Source: RCIO01 sp035555795 | Lineage (GTDB): Bacteria > Pseudomonadota > Alphaproteobacteria > Rhizobiales > Rhizobiaceae | Assembly: GCA_035555795.1 (NCBI GenBank) | Contig: DATMGE010000040.1 | Location: 1 to 52,947, forward strand | Direction: 5' to 3' | Length of the DNA: 52,947 nt | In this document: positions 25,873-34,026 of the stretch, piece by piece | Numbering within the stretch: the first letter of the stretch is position 1 | How the letters are laid out: each line of letters opens with the position of its first letter | Position numbers and translations under genes: made by a program | The notes under the pieces: generated by a model | What the model saw: only the letters and a program-made list of their open reading frames with translations | The model's database searches: none | Told to the model about the DNA's origin: nothing

Positions 25873-26886
25873 TTATTCGATCAGCGAATTGTGCTTGGCG
25901 AGCACGTCGCGGAAGCGGGCATAGATGGCGTCGGGATCGTCGCCCTTGGCCGCCACATCCTTCTTCCAGGCATCGAGCAATGGTGCCGCGGCATCCTTCC
26001 AGAGCTGCAGCTCTTCCGGCGTCGGCTTGTAGACCGTGTGGTCGGGCGCGGCCTTGATGCGCTCGCGGCCGGCCATCTCCACTTTCGCCCAGCCCTCGGC
26101 AAGCTTCATGGCCCATTCGGAGGTGCAGTGGTCGTCGATGACCTTGCGGTTCTGTTCGCTCAGGCCCTCATAGCGTGCCTTGTTCATCACATAGACGAAG
26201 GTGGTGGCGTAGAAGGGCATGTCGATATGGTGCTTCACCACCGTATCCATGCCGAACAGGTAGAGGCCGTCCCACGGGAAGGTGACGGCGTCGGCCGCGC
26301 CGGTGGCCAGGAGGTCACGTGTTTCGGGCGCGGAAACCTGCAGGCTGGAGCCGCCCAGCATGCTGACGAGACGCGCCATGGTCGCCTGAGCGGGGCGGAT
26401 GTTCTTGCCCTTTATGTCGGCCGGCACGCGCATCGGGCCCTTGGAATGCAGCGAGCCCGGATCGTGAAAGAAGGCGACGCAGAAATAGACGTCCGGCATC
26501 TCCTTGGCCGCATATTCCCGATACCATTCGTCGAAGGCCTGCGAGCCCTCGATGGCATTGGTGACGTGGAAAGGCATTTCGCCCAGCGCGACGATGGGGA
26601 AGCGGCCGGGCTGGTAGCCGGGATTGACATAGGTGATGTCGGCGATGCCGTCGCGCGCCATGTCGTAGTGGTCGGGCGCGGCGCCGAGCTGCTGGGCAGG
26701 ATAGATTTCCACCTCGAGCTCGCCATTCGAGGCCTGCTTGATGGATTCCGCCCATGGCACGAGGCCGGTGGGCTGCATGGCGTGGTTCGGCGGCACCCAG
26801 TGCGACAGGCTGAGTTTTTCCTGCGCCGCCGCCGGTATGGCGAGAAGCGCCGCCGCGGCGACGGCCGCGAGCCTGATGATCTTCAT
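25873..26886 (-). CDS. TRAP transporter substrate-binding protein, orphan
   Basis: A 337-residue DctP-family protein with a signal peptide (IIRLAAVAAAALLAIPAAA, cleaved before QEKLS). The ligand Arg lies in KGKNIRPAQATM at about residue 160, followed by ETRDLLATGAADAVTFPWDG, the segment that closes the pocket. No DctQ or DctM is next to it; the nearest sets are 16 kb and more away and have their own binding proteins. It is co-transcribed with the P450, so the ligand is probably the P450 substrate or its product. Its promoter region carries the MarR-type operator cluster. Confidence 0.9.
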   Translation of the reverse strand: MKIIRLAAVAAAALLAIPAAAQEKLSLSHWVPPNHAMQPTGLVPWAESIKQASNGELEVEIYPAQQLGAAPDHYDMARDGIADITYVNPGYQPGRFPIVALGEMPFHVTNAIEGSQAFDEWYREYAAKEMPDVYFCVAFFHDPGSLHSKGPMRVPADIKGKNIRPAQATMARLVSMLGGSSLQVSAPETRDLLATGAADAVTFPWDGLYLFGMDTVVKHHIDMPFYATTFVYVMNKARYEGLSEQNRKVIDDHCTSEWAMKLAEGWAKVEMAGRERIKAAPDHTVYKPTPEELQLWKDAAAPLLDAWKKDVAAKGDDPDAIYARFRDVLAKHNSLIE

Positions 26887-26967
26887 GATTTCCTCCCTTT
26901 GGGCTTTTAAGCCTTATGCCGGACCGGCTCCTCCCGTCCGACGCCGATCACCCGCCTCCTCCGGTGA

Positions 26968-27013
26968 GTTGATCAGTCAACGCATGACATCTTGTTTGTG
27001 TTGAGGTGTCAAC
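26968..27013. promoter_or_regulatory. two perfect GTTGA-N4-TCAAC operators
   Basis: GTTGATCAGTCAAC (26968-26981) and GTTGAGGTGTCAAC (27000-27013) are both perfect five-base inverted arms with a four-base spacer and start 32 bases apart, about three helical turns. They stand between the divergent DctP-P450 and ABC operons and match the site before the first LigM gene. A MarR dimer is the likely ligand. Confidence 0.75.
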
Positions 27014-27040
27014 CAATTTCTACGCCTGCTCGGGCAGAAA

Positions 27041-27086
27041 GTTGAGTTGCCAAGCATCTTGACAAGTCGACTGTTGGGCTGTCAAC
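27041..27086. promoter_or_regulatory. three degenerate copies of the same operator
   Basis: GTTGAGTTGCCAAG (27041), CTTGACAAGTCGAC (27058) and GTTGGGCTGTCAAC (27073) match GTTGA-N4-TCAAC with one to three changes. They run up to about 45 bases before the ABC binding-protein start, so binding here would cover that promoter. Confidence 0.55.
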
Positions 27087-27130
27087 TTTTATCGGCCGGC
27101 AGGGAGGAAGCCGGAAACTGGGAGGAAGAT

Positions 27131-28285
27131 ATGTACAGACGCACCTTGTGTGCGGCGGCTCTTGCCGTCGCGACCGCTGGCGCTGCCAATGCGGACGATT
27201 TCGTCATCGGCCTGTCGGGCGCGCTGACCGGCCCATCGGCAGGCAGCTATGCGCCCGCCATCGATGCCATGCGGATCTATTTCGATCGGCTCAACAAGAA
27301 TGGCGGCATCGACGGCAACAATGTCAGGCTGGTCATCCAGGACGATCAGGGCGAGGCCTCGCGGGGAGCGGCCAATGCGACGCGCCTCATCAACCAGGAC
27401 GGCGTGAAGCTGCTCATCAATTCGAGCCTTTCATCGACCTATGCGCCGATGATGGCGGAGTCGCGCCGGGCTGGCGTGCCGATGCTCTTCGCAGCCTCCG
27501 CCTGCCCGAAGGAGGTGTTCCCGCCCGCGGTGGACAATCTGTTCTGCACCACGGCATTTGCTGCGCAGTATGACAGCCGCGCCACGCTTGCCTATGTCAA
27601 GGACAAGGCGCAGGGCGAGGTGAAGCTGGGTCTTGTCGCCATGGCCATTCCTGTCTCGCGCGGCGAGATCGACTATGCCGAGGGCCTCGCTAAGGAAGAG
27701 GGCATGACCGTCGTCGGCAAGGAGGTGATTCCGCCGCCGACGCCGGACTACACGCCTTTCGCCACCAACCTGAAGTCGGCCGGCGCGAACTGGGTCTATG
27801 CCTGGGCGCCATGGGTGACGCAGGTGCGTTCGCTGGAATCGCTGCGCCAGCTCGGCTGGGACGGCGACCTGATCGCCTGGGCGCATCTGGAGGCCGAGGG
27901 CGAGCTGGCGCGCCTGAAGGATCCGAAGCTCCATGTCATCGGCGCCAATGCGCTCTTCAATGAGGGGCTGCCGATCCACAAGGAGATCGAGCAGGCCGTG
28001 TCCGAGGACGGCTCGCGCTATCCGGCCAACCAGATGGCCGAGGGCTGGATCGCGGCGATGGTGGTCGAGGCCGCCCTGCGCAAGGCCGGTCCCGATGCCG
28101 ACGCGGCGGGCATCTTGGAAGCGATGAAGTCGCTTAATGTCGACACCAAGGGCCTGCGCGGCGGACCGATCGAATGGACGGCGGATAACCACTTCCGCAC
28201 CAACCAGTATTATCGCATCTATCAGTGGTCCGGCGATGCCATCGGCACCGTGCAGGACTGGCAGGCCTTCGCGGTCGGCCAGTAA
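27131..28285 (+). CDS. branched-chain-type ABC transporter substrate-binding protein
   Basis: A 384-residue family-4 (LivJ/HmgA-like) binding protein. It has a signal peptide (TLCAAALAVATAGAANA, cleaved before DDFVIG), then IGLSGALTGPSAGSYAPAI, INSSLSSTYAPMM and a long mature part ending QAFAVGQ. In this family members bind aromatic acids as well as amino acids. The start follows GGGAGGAAG. It opens a five-gene operon; promoter DNA holds the GTTGA-N4-TCAAC cluster. Confidence 0.92.
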   Translation: MYRRTLCAAALAVATAGAANADDFVIGLSGALTGPSAGSYAPAIDAMRIYFDRLNKNGGIDGNNVRLVIQDDQGEASRGAANATRLINQDGVKLLINSSLSSTYAPMMAESRRAGVPMLFAASACPKEVFPPAVDNLFCTTAFAAQYDSRATLAYVKDKAQGEVKLGLVAMAIPVSRGEIDYAEGLAKEEGMTVVGKEVIPPPTPDYTPFATNLKSAGANWVYAWAPWVTQVRSLESLRQLGWDGDLIAWAHLEAEGELARLKDPKLHVIGANALFNEGLPIHKEIEQAVSEDGSRYPANQMAEGWIAAMVVEAALRKAGPDADAAGILEAMKSLNVDTKGLRGGPIEWTADNHFRTNQYYRIYQWSGDAIGTVQDWQAFAVGQ

Positions 28286-28297
28286 GAGCGGCGCGAT

Positions 28298-29167
28298 ATG
28301 CAGGTCCTGGCCAACATCGTCGTTCTGGCGTCCATCTATGCGCTGATCTGCTGCGGTTACGTGCTGGTCTACCGGGTCAGCCGTATCCTCAATCTGGCGC
28401 ATGGCGAACTGATGATGGTCGGGGCCTATCTGCTCGTGGCAAGCGCGGGGATCGCGCCTGCCAACCCCGCTTTGGCGATCGGACTGGCGGGGATCATGTC
28501 GATCCTCGTCGGCCTCGCCGTCTATTTTGCGCTGATGCGCGGCATGACTGGCAAGTCGGTGCTCGCCGCCGTGCTCACCACCGTCGCGCTGGGCATATTG
28601 ATCCGCGGCGCGGTGGTGCTGATCTGGTCGGCGCAGCACCATCATCCGGCGCATACGCTCGGCCTGCCTAACCCGTCGATCGAACTTTTCGGCGCACGCA
28701 TCTCGACCTTCGCCGCCGCGCTGGTGATTGTTACGGCAGTCACCTATCTGGCGCTGTTCACCTTCCTGCACCGTTCGCGCTGGGGCATCCGGATGCGGGC
28801 GGCCGGGCAACGCGCGCTGCTGGCCGCGCAGCGCGGCATCAACCTCCATGCCATCTATGCGATGACATGGGCGATCTCCACCTTCACTGCCTCCATCGCC
28901 GGCATGCTGATCGCGCTCGATTCGGGGCTCAATTCGACGCTGGTCATGATCGGGCTGAAGGCGTTTCCGGCGGCGCTGGTCGGCGGGCTCGACAGTCTGC
29001 TTGGGGCGCTGATCGGCTCCTTCGTGGTCGCCGCCGCCGAGGTGCTGATGATCCGCCACGTCAACCCGCTGCTCGCCGACGTCGTGCCGTTCCTCATCCT
29101 CATCCTGATGCTGATGGTGCGGCCGTGGGGCCTGTTCGGTACGCGCGAGGAGCTGGACCGTGTCTGA
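28298..29167 (+). CDS. branched-chain-type ABC transporter permease LivH
   Basis: A 289-residue permease with about eight helices. The NLAHGELMMVGAY motif at about residues 32-44 is the LivH signature, and LKAFPAALVGGLDSLLGALIG near the C-terminus is the ATPase-contact loop. It starts 12 bases after the binding-protein stop and overlaps the next gene by eight bases, so the two permeases are translationally coupled. Confidence 0.93.
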   Translation: MQVLANIVVLASIYALICCGYVLVYRVSRILNLAHGELMMVGAYLLVASAGIAPANPALAIGLAGIMSILVGLAVYFALMRGMTGKSVLAAVLTTVALGILIRGAVVLIWSAQHHHPAHTLGLPNPSIELFGARISTFAAALVIVTAVTYLALFTFLHRSRWGIRMRAAGQRALLAAQRGINLHAIYAMTWAISTFTASIAGMLIALDSGLNSTLVMIGLKAFPAALVGGLDSLLGALIGSFVVAAAEVLMIRHVNPLLADVVPFLILILMLMVRPWGLFGTREELDRV

Positions 29168-30185
29168 CGTGGCGACAAGGGATGCGGCAGCGCCGGTGTG
29201 GCGCCGGGCGCGGTGGATCGTCGGACTTGCATTGCTTCTGGCGGTGCCGTTCCTCGCCAATGCGTTCCTGCTCGATCTTGCAAACCAGATGCTTCTGGCC
29301 GGCATCGGGGCGCTGGCGCTGATGCTGCTCACCGGCTTTGCCGGCCAGATATCGCTTGGCAGCGCGGGCCTGCTGGCGGCCGGCGCCTTCACGGTCGGCA
29401 TCCTGTTTCGCGAGCTTGCGATGCCCTTCTGGGTGACGCTGCCGCTGGCGACGCTGGTGGGTGCGCTGATCGGCGTGCTGTTCGGCCTGCCATCGCTCAG
29501 GCTGCGCGGCCTCTATCTGGCCATCTCGACGCTCGCGCTGCATTTCATCGTCATCTATGTCGGCGGGGAATACGAGGCTTCGCGCAGCTATTCGGCCGGC
29601 ATTCTCGTCGATCCGCCGATGGTGTTCGGCTACGAGGTCTATGGCGGCTTCAACTGGTATTTCGTGCTGCTCGCCGCGCTCGTCTTCACCTGGTTCATCT
29701 GCGACAATCTGGTCCGGTCGCGCACCGGCCGCGCCTGGGCGATGGTGCGCACCAAGGAAACGGTGGCCGCCGCAATCGGCATCGACGTGGCGCGCGCCAA
29801 GCTGCTCGCCTTCGTCGTCGCCTCGGCGCTGACCGGCTTTGCCGGCGGCCTGTTCGCCTACTATCGCGGCTTCGTCTCGATCGAGGCCTTCTCGCTCTAT
29901 CTGGCGGTGCAATATGTGGCGATGATCATCATCGGCGGCATCGGCTCGCTGCCCGGCGCGCTTTTGGGCGCGGCCTTCGTCACCGTGCTGCCTTACGGCA
30001 TCGAGACGCTGCTTTTCATGCTGCCGGGCGCGAACCAATATGCCGGCGCGGCCTTCGCTGCGAACTATGCCGCCTTCGGCCTGATCATGATCCTGTTCCT
30101 TGCCTTCGAGCCGCATGGGCTGATCGGCATCTGGCAGCGGATCGTGAAGCGCTTCGCCGGCAAGCGAGGGCGCGGAAATGGCTGA
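29160..30185 (+). CDS. branched-chain-type ABC transporter permease LivM
   Basis: A 341-residue permease starting with GTG inside the livH end. It contains LTGFAGQISLGSAGLLAAGAF (quoted to 20: TGFAGQISLGSAGLLAAGAF), SLRLRGLYLAISTLAL, and AGGLFAYYRGFVSIEAF, all LivM hallmarks. The last 20 residues are basic and cytosolic. It overlaps the next ATPase gene by eight bases. Confidence 0.93.
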   Translation: MSDVATRDAAAPVWRRARWIVGLALLLAVPFLANAFLLDLANQMLLAGIGALALMLLTGFAGQISLGSAGLLAAGAFTVGILFRELAMPFWVTLPLATLVGALIGVLFGLPSLRLRGLYLAISTLALHFIVIYVGGEYEASRSYSAGILVDPPMVFGYEVYGGFNWYFVLLAALVFTWFICDNLVRSRTGRAWAMVRTKETVAAAIGIDVARAKLLAFVVASALTGFAGGLFAYYRGFVSIEAFSLYLAVQYVAMIIIGGIGSLPGALLGAAFVTVLPYGIETLLFMLPGANQYAGAAFAANYAAFGLIMILFLAFEPHGLIGIWQRIVKRFAGKRGRGNG

Positions 30186-30951
30186 GCCGCTGCTATCCGT
30201 GCGCGACCTGCGGGTGCTTTACAGCCGCGCCATAGAGGGCGTCGGTTCGGTTTCGCTCGACGTGGCCGAGGGCCAGACCGTGGCGATCCTCGGCGCCAAC
30301 GGCGCCGGCAAGACGACGACGTTGCGGGCGATCACCGGCTTCATCGGGCTGGACGATGCGCGTGTCGCCGGCGGGCGCGTTACGTTTGCGGGTCGGGACA
30401 TCGCCGGCTGGCAGCCGCATATGGTCAGCCAGGCCGGTCTCGTTCTGGTGCCGGAGCGCGAGAAGGTATTTCCGAACCTGACCGTCGCCGAAAACCTCGC
30501 CGTCGTGGCGCAACGCAGCACGTCTGGAAACGCCGTCTACGACTTCTTCCCGCGCCTGGGCGGGCTGAAAAACCGGCTCGCCGGCCTGCTTTCCGGCGGC
30601 GAGCGGCAGATGCTCGCCATCGGCGCCGCGCTCGCCTGCGCACCGCGCGTGCTTTTGATCGATGAATTGTCGCTCGGCCTCGCGCCGGTGATCGTGGACG
30701 ATCTCGCCCAGCGGCTGATGCGCATCCGCGACGAGCTGAAGCTGACCATGGTCATCGTCGAGCAGAATGCCAATCTGGCGTTGCGCATGGCCGACCACGG
30801 CTATGTGCTGGAGCACGGCCATGTCGCGCTTTCCGGTACGGCGGCGGAATTGCGCAGCGACAGCCGCGTGCAGGACCTCTATCTCGGCGGCGGCCAGACG
30901 CGGCGCTCCTATCGCGAGATTGGCATGGCGGGGCTGGAGGACGCGCCATGA
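30178..30951 (+). CDS. branched-chain-type ABC transporter ATPase (LivF-like)
   Basis: A 257-residue ATPase. Walker A GANGAGKT is at about residues 40-47, the Q-loop region is VPEREKVFPNLTVAENL (LivF form PEGRxxFxxLTVxENL), signature LSGGERQM at about 138-145, and Walker B RVLLIDELSLGLAP. In most LivF proteins the Walker B reads LLLDEPSxGL; here Pro is replaced by Leu (DEL). ATG overlaps the livM stop and its own stop overlaps the next ATG. Confidence 0.92.
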   Translation: MAEPLLSVRDLRVLYSRAIEGVGSVSLDVAEGQTVAILGANGAGKTTTLRAITGFIGLDDARVAGGRVTFAGRDIAGWQPHMVSQAGLVLVPEREKVFPNLTVAENLAVVAQRSTSGNAVYDFFPRLGGLKNRLAGLLSGGERQMLAIGAALACAPRVLLIDELSLGLAPVIVDDLAQRLMRIRDELKLTMVIVEQNANLALRMADHGYVLEHGHVALSGTAAELRSDSRVQDLYLGGGQTRRSYREIGMAGLEDAP

Positions 30952-31703
30952 CGGTGCTCGCCATCGAGGACGTGTCGCTCGCCTTCGGCGGCCTGAGCGT
31001 GCTCAAGAACGTCTCCATGTCGGTGGGCGAGGGCGAGATCCTGGCGCTGATCGGGCCTAACGGCGCGGGCAAGACGAGCGTCTTCAACTGCATCAGCGGC
31101 ATCTACCGCCCCAGCGGCTCGATCCGCTTCGGCGAGCGCGAGCTTATCGGCATGAAGCCGCATCAGGTGGCGCGGCTGGGCATTGCCCGCACCTTCCAGC
31201 ACGGCGAGGTGCCGCCACATATGACGGTGGTCGAGGCGGTCATGTCGGGCCGCCACAGGCTGGTGCAGCTCGGCCTCGTACCGGAAATGCTACGGCTGCC
31301 TTCTGCGCGGATGACGGAGGCCGCACATCGCGAAGCAGCACTTGGCATCATCGAGCATTGCGGGATCGCGCAATATGCCGATGCGCAGGTCGGCGCGCTC
31401 GCCTTCGGCATCCAGAAGATCGTCGGCTGCGCCCGCGCGCTCGCGGCCCAGCCGGCGCTTCTGCTGTTGGACGAGCCTTCCGCCGGCCTGACGCAGGAGG
31501 AGCGCGAGGCGATGGCGCGCTTCATCATGCGGGTGAAGGTGCGGCTTGGCTTGCCGATGATCTGGATCGAGCATGATATGCAGATGGTGGCGGAGCTTGC
31601 GGATCGCATCCATGTGCTCGACTATGGCCGCTCGCTGGTCGACGCCGCGCCCGACATCGCGCTGAAACATCACGACGTTATCGCCGCCTATCTGGGTGCC
31701 TGA
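30948..31703 (+). CDS. branched-chain-type ABC transporter ATPase (LivG-like)
   Basis: A 251-residue ATPase with Walker A GPNGAGKT at about 37-44, the LivG-type Q-loop stretch RLGIARTFQHGEVPPHMTV, Walker B ALLLLDEPSAGL, and H-loop WIEHDMQM. The signature reads LAFGIQKIV in place of the LSGGQ/LPYGxQR consensus, the relaxed form common in LivG. Order F then G is the reverse of E. coli. It overlaps the previous gene (ATGA) and ends the operon. Confidence 0.92.
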   Translation: MTVLAIEDVSLAFGGLSVLKNVSMSVGEGEILALIGPNGAGKTSVFNCISGIYRPSGSIRFGERELIGMKPHQVARLGIARTFQHGEVPPHMTVVEAVMSGRHRLVQLGLVPEMLRLPSARMTEAAHREAALGIIEHCGIAQYADAQVGALAFGIQKIVGCARALAAQPALLLLDEPSAGLTQEEREAMARFIMRVKVRLGLPMIWIEHDMQMVAELADRIHVLDYGRSLVDAAPDIALKHHDVIAAYLGA

Positions 31704-31774
31704 CGGCGCGGCGCTTGCCAGCAGGTGCATGGCGGCGATAAGCGGATAGGCCCGCATCGGACCACAGGAAGCCA

Positions 31775-32329
31775 ATGGACCAGCGCACACCGAAGAAGAC
31801 CCGCAAGAGCCCGGCGGCGGAGCGCTACGATGTCGCCGACCAGCCTTTGCTGCGGCGCGCCGGCGGGTCGACCGTCATCGACCTCGACAATTACTTCCCG
31901 GCCTATCTGGCCTGGACCGCCAATAAATGGGCGCGCAGCGCCTCGCATCTCTACCTCAAGCGCTACGGCATCGGCATTGAGGCATGGCGGCTCCTGGTGC
32001 TGCTGGCCGTTGAGGGGCGGATCACGGCCAATCGCGTCTGCCAGGTCATCGGCATGGACAAGGCCTCCGTCAGCCGCAATTTCAAGCATATGCATGAGAG
32101 TGGGTTGATCGAGATCACCGACGATCCGGACGACAAGCGCAAGCGCTTCGCCGAGCTGACGGCGGCCGGCTTCGCGCTGCACGACCGGATGCTGCCGGTG
32201 GTGATGCGGCGCGAGCAGCGGCTTCTTGCCTGCCTGACCAAGGAAGAGCGCGCCACGCTGCAATCCTATCTGCGCCGCGTGCATGCCAACCTGCCGGCGC
32301 TGGACGATCCGAGCGACTACGACGACTGA
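31775..32329 (+). CDS. MarR family regulator (paralogue 2)
   Basis: A 184-residue MarR protein. A basic N-terminal tail (RTPKKTRKSPAAERY) precedes TVIDLDNYFPAYLAWTANKW. The winged helix is at about residues 68-130 (EAWRLLVLLAVEGRITANRV, CQVIGMDKASVSRNFKHMH, wing TDDPDDKRKRFAEL). It lies between the ABC operon and the LigM operon, and the palindrome GTTGACAACTCAAC follows its stop by 45 bases, so it is the best candidate for the protein that binds GTTGA-N4-TCAAC. Paralogue of the gene at 23988. Confidence 0.92.
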   Translation: MDQRTPKKTRKSPAAERYDVADQPLLRRAGGSTVIDLDNYFPAYLAWTANKWARSASHLYLKRYGIGIEAWRLLVLLAVEGRITANRVCQVIGMDKASVSRNFKHMHESGLIEITDDPDDKRKRFAELTAAGFALHDRMLPVVMRREQRLLACLTKEERATLQSYLRRVHANLPALDDPSDYDD

Positions 32330-32369
32330 CAGTGTGTGTTCGCTACCGCCCTCCCTTTTTGCGCTAATA

Positions 32370-32389
32370 ATCGTTGACAACTCAACGAT
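32370..32389. promoter_or_regulatory. extended MarR operator ATCGTTGACAACTCAACGAT
   Basis: Perfect eight-base arms (ATCGTTGA and TCAACGAT) around CAAC, containing the same GTTGA-N4-TCAAC core as the two perfect sites at 26968 and 27000. It lies about 165 bases before the first LigM gene and is the most symmetric copy in the window. Confidence 0.75.
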
Positions 32390-32552
32390 CTCCGGACAAG
32401 CTGCAAACACGATGGCGGCGTGCCGCGGTCGCGGGAGGAGATATCGATGGTTTGACGCTGGCGCCCTGCGCCGCGCGGCTTCGCCTGCCTTCCGATCAGA
32501 TGCTGAACAACCGCGCCCTGCGCGCTGCGATCGAACGTGAAAGGCAAATGCG

Positions 32553-34004
32553 ATGTCCGACGCCAACCAGCCCAAATCCCTGAGCGACCTGCTCGCGACC
32601 GTTCCCAATGTCGTCGACCATCTGTTCCGCAATCCGCCCAAGAATGCCCTGACCATCTATACGCAGATGATGCCGGGCGACGCCGTGCGGCCGGAATTTT
32701 CCACTTGGCGCGACGAGCAGCGGGCATGGCGCGAGACCATCGCGCTGCACGACCAGAGCTACCACATGGACAGCCTGCACCTGCGCGGCCCCGGCGCGCT
32801 GGAGCTGTGCCAGTATCTTTCGGTCAACACGTTCAAGAATTTCGGCGTCGGCGCGGCCAAGCAGCTGCTCGCCTGCTCGCCGGACGGCTTCGTCATCGGC
32901 GACGCCATTCTCTACCGGCTGGAGGAGGAGCATTTCCTCGTCGTCGGCAATCCCTCCACCACCGACTGGGTGCGCTTCAACGCCGAGACGCTGGGCTATG
33001 AGGTGACCGCCGAGCTCGACGCGATGTGGGCGCTCAACAAGGCCAAGAAGCGCAGCTTCTACCGCTATCAGGTGGAGGGGCCGAATGCCTGGCAGCTGCT
33101 GGAAAAGGTGCATGGCGGGAAGCTGCCGGAGATCAAGTTCTTCAAGTCGGACACGATCAACATCGCCGGCTGCAAGGTGCGCGGCATGCGCCACACAATG
33201 GGCGGCGTGCCGGGGCTGGAGCTTTCCGGCCCGTGGGAGGACCGCAAGGCGGTCAAGGACGCGCTGGTGAAGGAAGGCAAGGCATTCGGCCTGCGGCAGG
33301 TCGGCTCGATCGGCTATTTCACCACCGTCATCGAATCCGGCTGGTGGGCGGTGCCGGTCTCTGCAGTTTACACCAGCGAGGGCATGAAGGCCTATCGCGA
33401 CTGGCTGACGGCGAAGAATGCGGCCATGCGCATGTCGCTCGGCGGCAGCTTCTATTCGCCCGATATCGAGGATTATTACCTCACGCCCTACGACCTGAAC
33501 TACGGCCATCTGGTGAAGTTCGATCATGACTATGTGGGCCGCGAGGCGCTGGAGAAGATCAAGGACCAGCCACACCGCAAAAAGGTGACGCTGGTGTGGA
33601 ACGCCGACGACGTGCTCAAGGTCATGCAGAGCCAGTTCGAGGACAGCGGCAGGGTTCCACCGCTGCCGATCACGCTGCCGCTCGCCGCCACCGCGCGCAT
33701 GCACTACGACCGGGTGACCGACAAGTCGGGCAAGACGATCGGGCTCGCCACTTATCCCGCCTATACGGTCAATGAGCGGGCGGTTATGTCCATGGCAAGC
33801 GTCGATGCCGATTTCGCCGAACACGGCACGGAGGTGGTTCTGTTGTGGGGCGAGGACGGCGGCGGGTCGCGCAGCGCCGGCAATATCGAGCCGCACACGC
33901 AGGTGAAGATCCGCGCCATCGTGGCGCCATCGCCCATCAGCCAGGCCGCGCAGTCCTATCGCAGCGACATCGGCGTGAAGCGCGGTTCGCTGGACGAAGC
34001 GTGA
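32553..34004 (+). CDS. LigM/DesA-type tetrahydrofolate-dependent O-demethylase (copy 1)
   Basis: A 483-residue GcvT-fold methyltransferase of the LigM/DesA group, which moves the O-methyl group of vanillate, syringate or 3-O-methylgallate to tetrahydrofolate. Diagnostic segments are STWRDEQRAWRETIALHDQS near residue 50, GMRHTMGGVPGLELSGPWED near mid-protein, and GSFYSPDIEDYYLTPYDLNY followed by FDHDYVGREAL. The usual length is about 460-470, so the C-terminal tail (KRGSLDEA) is slightly long. It leads an operon with an aryl-CoA ligase and a thioesterase. No metF or ligH is in the window to recycle methyl-THF. The exact substrate, including whether it is an O- or N-methyl group, is inference. 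Confidence 0.85.
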   Translation: MSDANQPKSLSDLLATVPNVVDHLFRNPPKNALTIYTQMMPGDAVRPEFSTWRDEQRAWRETIALHDQSYHMDSLHLRGPGALELCQYLSVNTFKNFGVGAAKQLLACSPDGFVIGDAILYRLEEEHFLVVGNPSTTDWVRFNAETLGYEVTAELDAMWALNKAKKRSFYRYQVEGPNAWQLLEKVHGGKLPEIKFFKSDTINIAGCKVRGMRHTMGGVPGLELSGPWEDRKAVKDALVKEGKAFGLRQVGSIGYFTTVIESGWWAVPVSAVYTSEGMKAYRDWLTAKNAAMRMSLGGSFYSPDIEDYYLTPYDLNYGHLVKFDHDYVGREALEKIKDQPHRKKVTLVWNADDVLKVMQSQFEDSGRVPPLPITLPLAATARMHYDRVTDKSGKTIGLATYPAYTVNERAVMSMASVDADFAEHGTEVVLLWGEDGGGSRSAGNIEPHTQVKIRAIVAPSPISQAAQSYRSDIGVKRGSLDEA

Positions 34005-34026
34005 TCGGCTTGAGGGAGGAAAGCAT

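Noticed and set aside
27431..29401. A 656-codon open frame antisense to the ABC binding-protein and permease genes
   Set aside because: Composition is the typical complement of GC-rich coding DNA and it crosses three real genes on the other strand.
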